Of a DNA stretch of 64,000 nucleotides, positions 14,019 through 24,680 are shown piece by piece. The stretch lies in assembly GCA_030077755.1 (NCBI GenBank), contig JAQJZZ010000002.1, forward strand, positions 1,364,001 through 1,428,000. The letters run 5' to 3'. Under the pieces are notes generated by a model. The model made no database searches. It was not told the origin of the DNA and saw nothing but the letters and a program-made list of their open reading frames with translations. The translations under genes and the position numbers were made by a program. Position 1 is the stretch's first letter, and every line of letters begins with the position of its first letter. The stretch comes from Filosporella fistucella (lineage: Eukaryota > Ascomycota > Leotiomycetes > Helotiales).

Positions 14019-16648
14019 ATGAACGGCGTATCTAGAGCGCCGCCTTCCCTGGATGCCGGTATGCCTCAATTCGAACCCCGTTTCAACCAAATTACAAGCT
14101 AATAATCTCTCCCCAGTGGACTACGACCCAATCGAACATCTCAATACCATATTCTCGCACCCATCTACACTCAGCTCGATATCCAGTACTGCCTCCGCGC
14201 TCGAAAGCCACCAAAATGAGCTCTCAACTAGCATATCCGCCCTTGTGGCCGCGCAGGCTTATAGCGACGACTCCAGTCTGCAGCGCATGCAGTCTGCGAA
14301 GGAGGAACTGGCTCAATTGTTCCGCAAAATTGAATCGGTGAGGACGAGGGCGATAGAGACGGAGCAGACGATTACTTCTATGACGGCGGATATTAAGAGG
14401 TTGGATGGCACGAAAAGGAACCTGACGCTGTCTATGACTGCACTGAAGAGGCTGCAGATGCTTACAACGGCATATGAGCAATTAAGAGGGTTGGCAAAGA
14501 GTAGACAGTACAGAGAATGTGCGAGCTTGTTGCAGGCGGTGTTGCAGCTCATGAAGCATTTCAACAGCTATAGGAGTATTGACCAGATTGCGGCTCTATC
14601 GCGGAATGTGGCGGAGCTGCAGCGAGAGCTCCTGGAACAAGTGTGCGAGGATTTTGAGATCAGTTTTGCGAAGGGGGAGGTCGGGGTTAAGAAGGGGGTG
14701 CTTGCTGAGGCTTGCTTGGTGATGGATGCCCTTGGAGAGAATGCCAGGGCGAGACTGGTAACTTGGTATGTCAATACACAGTTACGGGAATACAGACAGG
14801 TTTTCAGGGGAAATGATGAAGCGGGGAGCTTGGATAATATTGGGAGGAGATACAGCTGGTTCCGAAGAATGCTTAAGACGTATGAGGATGAACATGCTGG
14901 AATCTTTCCAATACAGTGGAGGGTCAATGAGGTTCTTGCGAATGCTTTCTGTGAGGGGACCAGAGACGACTTTAAGGGCATATTAGAGAGGAGTATGAGG
15001 AGGCCTGATGGAGGGAAAATTGATGTCAACCTGCTACTGAGTTGTTTGCAAGAAACGATGGATTTCGAGCACAGCCTAGAGAAGAGATTCGCCAGTGAAC
15101 CTCGAGCCAGTGTTGACACATTAAGCTCGGTGGATGAAAAGCCACAGACTTTTGACCGATCGATATCTGAAGCTTTCGAGCCTTACTTGAGTCTCTGGGT
15201 CGAGTCTCAAGACAAGCAATTGGCTATGATGATTCCGAAATACCGCAATCAACCACTACTCCCAGCCGACGAGGAGTTTTCACCTCAAGCCGTCATACCC
15301 TCTTCGATCGAATTATTCCACTTCTACAAGCTTACTCTTGCACAATGTGCCAAACTATCGACGGGCGAGAAGCTTCTTGATCTCTCCAAAACCCTGGCGA
15401 AATATCTGGACGAGTATGCTCAGCAAGTACTTTTGTACTTTCTACAAGCCCCTGGAGGACCAAGTCTTCAGAACATGATTCTTGTCTTGAATACCGCAGA
15501 CTACTGGCATACCAACACCCAGCAGCTCGAGGATAATATCAAGAAGCGGATCGACAATGAATTGGTATCGAAAGTCGATTTATCATCACAGTCTGATGCC
15601 TACATGGGCGTTGCTAGTGCTGCAGTACTCGGCTTAGTTCATCGAGTTGAAGTAAATTGTGACCCGGCATGGCGAGAGATGAGGAATACGAACTGGAGCA
15701 AAATGGAAAGTGTTGGAGATCAGAGCTCCTATGTCGCGGAACTTTTGCGGAATGTCAATACTCAAGCAGAGGAGATCCTGCCTATGGTTGGGAAACAGCA
15801 ATATGCTCGAGCGTTTTGCGACAACCTTGTTGAACACCTGGCTACCACATATATCGCGAACATTGTTCAATGCCGACCTGTCTCGGAAGTTGGCGCTGAA
15901 CAGGTATATATCCTCTTTCCTGCGTCACATGACCTACTGACCTAAATAGATGTTACTTGATAAATATGTGTTAACCAAAGGCCTGACAACCCTCCTTTCC
16001 CACTCCAATACTGCTGCACAAGCTTCAACTGCCGCTCAAGCTGGATTCGTCAAACGAGTGAATCAAAGTATGGCTCGTCTAGACCCTCTGCTCAAAACGC
16101 TGCAAGTCCGTCCCTCGCCACCCGAAGGGCTTGTCCAGGCATATCTCATCCATATCGGAGATCGCTCCGATACCAATTTCCGCAAAATACTGGAACTGAA
16201 AGGAGTGCGCAAACAAGATCAGCCATCACTCGTGGAACTATTCGGTGTTCATAGAGATGGTAAGATGAACGATCAACTCGTTCAAATGAGTCCACTCCTT
16301 ACTCCTCTCATGAACGCAGGTGGTATCGGAAGCAGCGGTCTAGGAATTGGTGCTGCATCAGCATTAGGCGCCGCGTCCGGCATACCCAACTTGCAAACTC
16401 GATTCGATCCTGCAGGCTTCGGCGAGAAATTATTCACTGCTGCGAGAGACGGAGTAGAGAGGATGGGTACAGGAGCTACAGTTGGAGACAGGGTTGGTAG
16501 TCCTCTAAGTGAAGATGCGAAAGCGACAGTAGAGGGCAATCTGAAGAGTATTGGCAAGTTCTTTAGGAGAGATATGAGTGGATTTGGTGGAATAGGGGGG
16601 AGGTTTGGAGGAAGGAGAGATGGGAGTGTGGATGATACGATAAGATGA
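14019..16648 (+). CDS. VPS53: Vps53, subunit of the GARP tethering complex
   Basis: Exons 14019-14058, 14117-15903 and 15950-16648 join in frame to give 841 residues, the usual Vps53 length. The N-terminal VDYDPIEHLNTIFSHPSTL corresponds to the conserved Vps53 start (YDPI.HLN..F). A long heptad-rich region (about residues 40-200) follows with REYRQVFRGNDEAGSLDNI and RRYSWFRR, then an alpha-helical C-terminal half. The last about 80 residues are Gly/Arg-rich and look disordered. GARP (Vps51-54) tethers endosome-derived vesicles at the trans-Golgi network, so the protein acts peripherally on Golgi membranes. The tiny first exon supplies the true ATG, since exon 2 starts mid-codon. Confidence 0.9.
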
Positions 16649-17243
16649 TGTAAGAAAGATTTCTGTGGAAATAATACCCGTTGGAAATTCTGTCTCTTGG
16701 GTCGTGGATGCAATTTCTTTTTCCAATGTGATGGTAAAATGTTTGCCCAGCTGTCCGGATAAGCATGCCCAAGTGGATGGAGAAGTCAGACTCAATCTCA
16801 GTCCTGTATTGGGTTTGGTACATACCGCACTGTTCTTTCCCTGTTTTGCTTATATCTTCACTTTCGTTGCATATTCATCGCGTCCATATTACATTGCCTT
16901 CCAATTCCTACCTTACGACACACCTAAAAAGATTTGGGGTTCGCAGTTCAACTTATTTTCATTCTCACTCTCTATCAGAGAAGGCGCAGCTGCTCTTATC
17001 TACATAGCTCGAAGTTAAAGTACAGAGAGTTTTCCGCGCTCTTTCCTTTTCAAAGTATGTACTGTACAACTGAAACATCGAAATCTGGTCTCCCCTTTTT
17101 CTTCCACTTTTTCTTCCACTTTTTCTTCCACTTTCACTTCCACTTCTGTATCTATCTGACTCATCAAGTGGCCTGGTCATCAAGTCATCCACTCATCAAT
17201 TCATCCTTTCGCCATATATCTCACTCCAAGATCCAATTACCGC
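16649..17243. other. Convergent intergenic region with a 12-bp repeat
   Basis: Lies between the 3' ends of Vps53 (+) and the next gene (-). It holds the pyrimidine-rich tandem repeat at 17096-17143 and otherwise no gene. Confidence 0.6.
17096..17143. repeat. Tandem repeat, 12-bp unit, about four copies
   Basis: TTTTTCTTCCAC occurs three times in a row, followed by a variant copy (TTTCACTTCCAC). The unit length is a multiple of three, so it produces a spurious Phe/His repeat frame that should not be taken as protein. Confidence 0.9.
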
Positions 17244-19279
17244 TCAAACCGCCTCCATATCCTCCAACACAGCCAAAGCTTCTTGTGCCTGCTTTTGCAA
17301 AACTACTGCTTGCTCCTCCGAAATGGGCTCTTCATCTTGCTGATCTGGAATTGGTGGAGAGTCAGCGAGATTTTGAAGAGGAGTTGATTTCTTGGAATAT
17401 GAGCGTAGTTTGCGTTTTTTTGTCTGTGGGAAGTTGAGGTGGGCTTGGGTTTGGATGGGCGTAAAGGATTGTGCTTCGGTTGAGATTGTTCTTGAAGCTG
17501 TCATTGAGTGTGGGTTCTCTTCGGTTTGAGGAGGATCGGCATTGCTTGTGCGAGATCTCTTGTTGCCTTTTCGCTGCTTTCTGGGAATTGCTTTGCGATT
17601 AGAATATGGCATGGTCTCTTCGCCCTCATTCGACCACAAGTGCGAATCTTCTGATTCTCCAAGATATTTTCGTTTTTGTGATCTCAAAACTCGTCTTCCA
17701 TCTTCTGGATAAGTACTTTCAGGCTGCTTTGTGATATGTTGCTCGTCGTTGTTCTTTGACGACAACGCATTCTCTACAGCACGAAAATCATTCTGGGTGT
17801 GTGATCTCATGAGACCTTCTGCTTGTTCAATTTCGACAGCATCGTCTCCGGGCTGCTCCGTCAAAGTATCTGTGTACACTGTCATGGCATCATCGTCTCC
17901 GTGAATGGCTTGCTCCTCAATGTCTCGCAGCATGGACGAGGATCTTCGTGCTAGATTGTCCGAGAGAGTATTCTCAGCTTGCTCCATCAAGGCGTCTTCA
18001 AAGATATCTGTCTTGGCATCGCCGTCTCCGTTGTTGACCTGGTCCCCGGAGATTCCAACAGTGGCCAGAGAAACTCGTACCTGGGACTTCGACATGCTTC
18101 CTGGATTGTTCGTAGCGACCTCAATTGGTCGATCCGTCGTCGCTTCATCGTGGTTTCCAGCAGTGATTTTGTCGGCTTCATTGACTGACACCGGCTCAAA
18201 GCTATCTTCGGCGCTCATTGAGGTTTGTTTATATGATCTCTAAATGCGTCCTTGATTCTTCGTGGAGATGTTCTTTGATCGATCCGTCCCTACTTCACCG
18301 GCATCGTTTGTCGTGGTGACATCGTTCTGTACTGGCATGAAATCGCCACGAACATTTGTCATACCACTTTCCTGCTGAACCGAGACTGGATCATCGAGCG
18401 CCTTTGACAATTGTTGACTCTCTCGGTCTTCCAAGCCTGCTTCTGAGCAGCCCTCAATGCAGCCACTCTTGCTGGAAGTCTTTCTTCATCAATCCATGTA
18501 TTACAATACTTGTCGATGTTGATCGTATTGTACTCCTGAACGATCTCTTTCATCAAAGCTCCCAACACGAACAATTCTTCGGGCGTAATCTCCGTGCTCG
18601 GTCTGCCATTTTGCAATGTGATACTCCATAATCTATCTTCCAGTTCTTTTATGAACGATTGAACTGCTTGCCACTTCTGTCGAATAGAGTATGTGGAATT
18701 TCCCGTTTGCTGCCAGCCAGCAGCACTTATCTCTTTCTCTCCTCAGTCCTCATGACTTCGTTTGTATTCTCCATGGCCCGAGAGAGGTGATTATCCACAT
18801 CGTTGGCAGATTGTTCGTTGCTTAACGAACAACTCCACAGCTCCTCGAAGTGCCGCCCATGTATTCCGAAGGAGCGTCCGGTGATGGTAGCGGCGCTCAT
18901 TGTCGAGGTCGAAGCCGTACTTCAGACTCATCATGTCGATATGAAGGAGGGAATATGGGATCGTCAGGCTTTTGAGGGTATATGAAACACCGTGATCGAT
19001 CCCGGGGAAGGCGGCCATGTAATTGACGTTGGAATATCTGTCGTCGACTTGGAATGGTTCACCGTGAATGATTGACCGTCCGCTCCAAAGAATCGCCCTT
19101 ACTCCATTATCATCGATTCTGGTGAGTTTATCGTCCCGAGAATTAATGATCTGGAGAACTCCGGAAGGCGCTTGTCGATTTGCTGCCAGTCCTATCTCGA
19201 CGGTCTCGGGGGAGAAGTCAGGGCCATTGTTGTTTCGAAACAGAGCACGAGCCCTAGCAGTGATAGTACTTTTGGCCAT
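17244..19279 (-). CDS. Hypothetical basic, probably nuclear protein
   Basis: I do not recognise the family. A frame-consistent model is 19279-18827, 18736-18365 and 18239-17244 (606 residues), with donors GTTAAG and GTATGA. The first acceptor (GAGGAG) lacks an obvious branch site. The N-terminal third contains ILWSGRSIIHGEPF and looks globular, the middle (EELFVLGALMKEIVQEYN) looks helical, and the C-terminal half is Ser/Thr/Asp/Glu-rich with basic clusters such as KKRKLRSYSKK and RKQRKGNKRSR that look like nuclear localisation signals. The second junction is uncertain: between 18434 and 18240 another frame reads well but ends in TAG in phase with the last exon. The model could therefore be wrong, or the gene damaged. 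The ATG-initiated last part (18218-17244) is the safest piece. Confidence 0.45.
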
Positions 19280-20200
19280 TGCTCTGACCAAAGACAAAGT
19301 ATGAGGTGGTTGTTTCTTGAAAGTTGTTGGGCTGGGAGGCCAAATTTATATCCTCGACTCTCGCTTCGGAGTTGGATTCGAAGTATGCTAGCCGAATCCT
19401 TCGATACTACCGCTTGAGCAATTCGAATATGAGCTGGAAAATACTCAGATAAGAGTAATCTTTCTTGTCAATGGGTCAAGAGAATGTTGTTATTTCTTAA
19501 GGATCCTACGAGCACTTAACGATACGAGGCAGTTGATCTATCCATTTAGCGCTTCAGGCTTCAAGGTATGGTTAAAGATATAGGAGAGCGCATTTATCTT
19601 CTCTCTTGTAATTGGCTTCGAGCTTTAGCAATAAGGCATGAATTCTTGCCATTCGCAGGAAATTCGTTCTGTGTTACATCCACAAACCACTATTTGGACA
19701 CTTCTAAAGCCCATTTCTTTTCCACATTTGTCATACTCCGAGAACTACCTCAGTAAACGATTTGATTCTATACAATAGAGAATTCTTGAATGCGCTGAGC
19801 AATCATGCTCTGTAAGGTGTAAGTCATATTGAGCTCGTCAGAGTAAGCGAGAAACCCCCTTTCTGTGAGCTCTGCGTCAATTCACCCTCCACTCGCTAAG
19901 CTCGAGCTGAATGTAATTTACACGACGGAATTAGCAATTGTGATCAAGTTTAGCTTTGAAGAATGATCTTTGCTGTCAAATATCTTAATTTAATTGTGAC
20001 AAAACCTTTATGTGAAATGAATGCCGTTCAAGGTCCCGAAAACAACCTTTCGAAAAATGGCACGGCTAAAATGAGCCCGATAGCCGCTCGATGTACATAT
20101 GGTGCCAAAAGCTTGTAATCCTTGCTGCCCGTGAAGTCTTGTGGGGGTTTCCCCCTTCCACAACTACGCATCGGGCTCCTTCCTGGTTCGGACTAGAGAG
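19280..20200. other. Intergenic region
   Basis: Upstream of the preceding minus-strand gene and downstream of the DUF4470 pseudogene. No gene, RNA or repeat recognised. Confidence 0.5.
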
Positions 20201-22048
20201 CTAACTTCCCCGTCTTCTTATATTCACAAGAAACCAAATGCCTTCTCGGCCCCGCTCAACAGACACTGCTAACAGACCGCTCCAGAACTTCATCCCTTCG
20301 TCAGAGACGACCAAGCCATGAACCTGATTCTGATGATCTCCGATGAACTTTGGAATATGCTTCATTTTCATTAGTGAATCGATCAAAGGCAGTACATAGG
20401 GATCTGCAACAACAGTATGAGACGCTAGGTCGGAACGAACACTTGTAGCCAAGATCAGTGTGTAGATACTGCCCTTTTGATGGTGGCAGAGACCAAATTT
20501 CTCTCCAAATTTCGTGGAAGATGCTGACATAGCCACAAAGAGACCATGAAGGTTTTCTTTCACGTTCAAAATATTGTTACTACTAGTTTGAGTTGGGTGA
20601 CGAATCTGACCTGTTTTAGCTTGTGAGGATGAAATCAATCTATCCAGAACAACTCTCATTGAATCTATGGCAGAAGATTGCGTCGACAAGCCCGTGCGGT
20701 AAGGGACAGGAGCCACCCCAAGGAAAAAAAACATTGCTGTCTGATCGGCATGAAGGAGCCTCGAGAAATATTCAACCTGCCCGCCTGTACCAGGAACATG
20801 AAGGAGACTTTCGATGAACAAAGAAGTATGTGGTACTTGATCTAGACAAGGGATTATCGAAACAAGCAGGTTGAGCATGCCAACATGATCAGCCAGATTA
20901 GATGTATTGATGACATTGAAAGAAGTTGGTGCTGTGTGATTGCCAATTTACCTCTTTTGAGGGTAGTCATCAGGATTCAGAAGCAAGGGTGAGAATGCCC
21001 ATTGACCGACGTATCTGGGAGTGGATTCCGTCTCCAGTTCTCGATTGGCGAAAGAAGAACATAAACTATGCGGCGAACTGCATTTTGGCAAGATCTACAA
21101 TACGCGATGCGAGATCTTGTGTGTCCAGGCGATGTTGAAGAAAAGTCTGTAGAGAGGATCATACAATGATAGCTCGGCAAAGGCGGGAGCAAGATGAAAA
21201 GGCAAAATTGGATCCGTTCCATAATGCACAGCAAGTGAATTGCCTCGCACTCCTGTGAACGTCATCGTCGGTTTGGTGAGCATCGCATCGTCACCACTTC
21301 CCCAAACTATCCCTCAAAATTGGCTGTGTAGTATAGAAGCAGTCTCGAGTGCCTGTATAAAGAATGGACCTGCCGATTTGGCGCTCGTGATGGTATCGCC
21401 AGAGGATTTTGACCCTCTGAAGTCTTTCATTACCACCTGTATCTCCTTCTTGTCTGGCACAGATTCGCTGCAGTATCGATTCCAAAACTTGCGGACTTGG
21501 TTCAAGGTGTCTTGGTTGACTATTCGGACGCTCGACCCAACAGAACTCTTGCGCCATTGGCTTAATGATTCGGTGATAGGAAGGAGTCTCTTTATCAGCT
21601 TTTGCAGTAGCTCGGAGGCTGGAATCGTCACAAACATATGGTAGTAAATTTCCCATATCAGTGGGCCGTTATTTTCGCTCTTGTGTTCCAAGATTGCGAA
21701 AATTACCAAGATATTCCTAGCTGGGGGCTTATCAGCTTCCTGTTCTCCATTCTTGATTGAGAGCTCTTACCAGTGACTACTGGCTTAACATCACAGCATG
21801 TAAAACAAAGTTTCGGCCGGCCTAGACCAGTCAGGGTTGTCACACATGAACGAGAGAAGCGTTTGACCATTCAAGGAAGAGGAGGTTCCACTGCATTGCA
21901 ACGTGAACATAATATTTCGAAAATCACCACATCCGAGTAACATGGTGTTTGCGTCTGCTCCTGGTGGCAGAGTTGCGATCAAGTCATTGGGAGTAGTATT
22001 TGCGATTGGATAAAAGAACTGTGCGAGATTCAAAGTTGCAGGAAGCAT
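20201..22048 (-). pseudogene. DUF4470-domain protein, decayed
   Basis: The first three exons look sound: 22048-21868, 21821-21771 and 21720 onward, joined through 46- and 50-nt introns. They encode a DUF4470-type start: MLPATLNLAQFFYPIANT, LGCGDFRNIMFTL, CFTCCDVKPVVTARNILV. Downstream, family-like text continues (HYGTDPILPFHLAPAF, APTSFNVINTSNLADHVG, MLNLLVSIIPCL, LGVAPVPYRTGL) but the main frame is interrupted by TGA at 21316-21314, TAG at 21097-21095 and TAA at 20950-20948. Between about 21130 and 21010 a better match sits in another frame and itself holds TAG where the family has Trp. The end at 20201 is short of what I expect for these proteins. One stop (TGA) could lie inside a weak 63-nt intron; the others are hard to remove. 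DUF4470 proteins often carry MYND fingers; none is seen. Role unknown. Confidence 0.68.
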
Positions 22049-22607
22049 GATTTCGGTCGAAATACATATACTGATGAATTGAATGTTCAGGGCATGTTGA
22101 ATGTGCACTCAGAGTGTGTTTGGCATTATTTGTGTCACGATATATTGACTTAGGCTGCCTGCATGAGGGTATTTGCTCCCTGAAGAGCCCTATGAGCAAA
22201 GACAAGAATTTTGGGGGCCCTACTATATCACGAAAACCTCATTATAATCTTTGCTTGCTTGTGAATATTCTTACAATTCCATTGAAGAAGCAAGACTCGA
22301 TGTACTTGTACTTTACTATTTGTGAGCGGGAAGGAAGGGTTGGCGGGAGAGTATAAAACTATGGTGCAAAACCTTACACTATCATAGCAAACATTGGTAA
22401 AGGACAACCAGACATCAGGATTATATCATGGGTATTAAAGCGCTCCTAGACAAACTTGCTGATACTAGGTACCTAGGTATATGATATCTATCATCGTGTG
22501 GCTTGTCAGCTGATTGGCGCCTCCTTCGCTAGTTTGTTGTAACGACATCCTCTCTTTAGTCGGAAGTCAAATTGCTGAAATCACTTCTTAAGTGAACCGA
22601 GATCAAG
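22049..22607. other. Divergent promoter region
   Basis: 560 bases between the DUF4470 pseudogene (-) and the HET gene (+). A TATA-like GTATAAAAC occurs at about 22350, roughly 255 bases before the HET start. Nothing else seen. Confidence 0.45.
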
Positions 22608-24349
22608 ATGCGGCTATTAAAGGCAAAGGAGAAGCAGTTCGAGGAGTTCTTCGGGGAAACACCACCTTATGCTATTCTATCACATACATGGGGTACAGCA
22701 GAGTTGACCTTCAAAGATATGGAGCGAAATGGGTATACTCCCTCTCAGAAAATTGATGGTTTCTGCGAGCAAGCTTTGAAAGACGGCTTCGAACATGTGT
22801 GGGTAGACACTTGCTGCATCGACAAAAGTAGCAGCGCAGAGCTTTCGGAGGCTATCAATTCGATGTGGGAATGGTACTTCGGTGCTGAGAGATGCTACGC
22901 ATACCTCCCGGATGTTCCTCCAGGAACCGATTTGCGAAAAGATCACGGCATTCTTTTGGAAAGTCGCTGGTTTACTAGGGGTTGGACGCTTCAAGAACTG
23001 ATAGCGCCCAAGGTGGTCGACTTTTACGACAAGTCATGGAGTCATATTGGTCGAAAGAGTGCCTCCGGGAATGACCTTGAGTTCACAAAACTACTAAGCG
23101 AATTGACCAAAATTGATTTTGCGGCTCTCAAAGATCGATCCTCAATACCAACTTTTAGCATAGCCCAGAGGATGAGTTGGGCGGCACACAGAGTTACCAC
23201 GAGGCTAGAGGATGTGGCGTATTCTCTTCTTGGTCTATTCTCCATCAACATGCCCTTGCTCTATGGAGAAGGTACTCAAGCCTTTGTACGGCTTCAGGAA
23301 GGTCAGAAACATTTTCTTGGGATAGTCCTTCTCTTTTGCTAGTCGTTATCGGAGCGAGCATTTATGATGGAGCAAGTGCACTAGAGATATGGACGTCTGC
23401 TCCAATATGACGTTTACCGTACGCTGACTTAGTATTCTTGCTCTCTCAAGAGATCTTGAAGGTTTCAGATGACGAATCAATTTTTGCGTGGGATTTTGGC
23501 CGCCACCCTGATTGTGGTGTGTCGTTATTCGCATCTACGCCTCGCCAATTCTCAGAATGTGGACGCATGGTACCTTTCACGCCAGAAGGGTTCAATCCCT
23601 CCCACTATACACTTACCAACAAAGGCCTCTATATCAAACTTGAAGTGCGCTACCTGCCCATTGCCGGAGGAACAGCCCTTGCTCGTCTAAATTGTTCAGA
23701 CAGGGTGACAACAGCTGGGAAATGCCTCGCATTTCCTATAATTCTGTCAAGAGAGAACGATACAATTTTCTCAAGAACCCAAGAAACAACCCCAGTCCTG
23801 GTTCCGACACATTTATTCCTGGGGGAAGGAACCCATAGGTATATACATCGATCTCTGGGTTACCAAAAACATCTTTTCTTCCCTGGACTGAAGATTAGAA
23901 GCTCTCTCGTGAATGCTTCACCGTTTGAAATCCCTGAATTCTACCCCCCAAATTGGCACAATATTTTATCAAATCATGGTTTAAAATTATCCATTCAGCT
24001 AAAGAACCTCGAAAATTTACGTCAGGATGTTGTGTTCCTGGTTAACCACGTTCAATGGCCAAAAACTGCAGTATGGCTCGACTACGAGTTTTCATTATTC
24101 CATAGCATCCTTATACCTCAGCAACTCAAAATTCGTGCAGCGCTCTTAGAGAAAGGGAAAACTCTAGCAGAAAGCCTTCTGGTAAAAAAAGGCTTTAGAC
24201 CCTCACTGGCTCGATTTCTGAGTTGGAAAGAAGATCTTGATCTCGGCACTGTAAATTTGAAATTCAGGGTTACGAAAGACACCAAGATACTTGGGACTAC
24301 GTGGACTGTGCATTTTGAACCCACTCCGAAGGAGGGCGCTTCGACATGA
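22608..24349 (+). CDS. HET-domain (heterokaryon incompatibility) protein
   Basis: Exons 22608-23301 and 23451-24349 join in frame (530 residues). The N-terminal HET domain is complete: MRLLKAKEKQFEEFF, PPYAILSHTWG (about residues 20-30), HVWVDTCCIDKSSSAELSEAINSMW, SRWFTRGWTLQELIAPK, TRLEDVAYSLLGLF and NMPLLYGEG. Splicing gives RLQEEILKVSDDESIFAWD, the usual continuation. The intron (149 nt) is long for this window and has a weak GTCAGA donor, but a good CTGAC branch site sits near its acceptor. The C-terminal 300 residues match nothing I know. HET proteins trigger cell death when incompatible strains fuse. The gene is tail to tail with the NLR-like gene, 331 bases apart, which suggests but does not show a functional pair. 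Confidence 0.82.
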
Positions 24350-24680
24350 GATATTTCAAATCCATCGGAAGTGGTCAGGTCAAACTCTAGTGCTGGAATC
24401 TCCTAGGGTACGAAACAAATCGCCCATAACTGTTTCCGTGGATGCCTATACTTGGTTCACGAAATATCTTCCGGCTGTTGCATATCTTGGCATGGAAGTT
24501 ATGAGATCTGTCGTTTACTTTTCTAGAACTTATTCACGTTGCTTGTGTTTCAGGCTACAGATTCTTAGAAAGTCTCCATAATGGCTCTGCCAAGTAACAG
24601 CTGTTCGTGATGCTGTGTTAATTATCCAATCTTGAGACGCCTTGCTGTAACAATGGAAGGTTTGAAGCCATTAGAAACGA
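24350..24680. other. Short convergent intergenic region
   Basis: 331 bases shared by the 3' ends of the HET gene (+) and the NLR-like gene (-). No repeat or ORF of note. Confidence 0.6.

Noticed and set aside
14053..14118. Alternative Vps53 start at an ATG within the first intron
   Set aside because: The spliced 14019 start gives VDYDPIEHLN directly, in line with the family, while the intronic frame adds unrelated residues.
16934..17437. Plus-strand frame with repeated Phe/His (FFFHFFFH)
   Set aside because: It is produced by the 12-bp pyrimidine repeat, has no ATG-supported protein and runs into the minus-strand gene.
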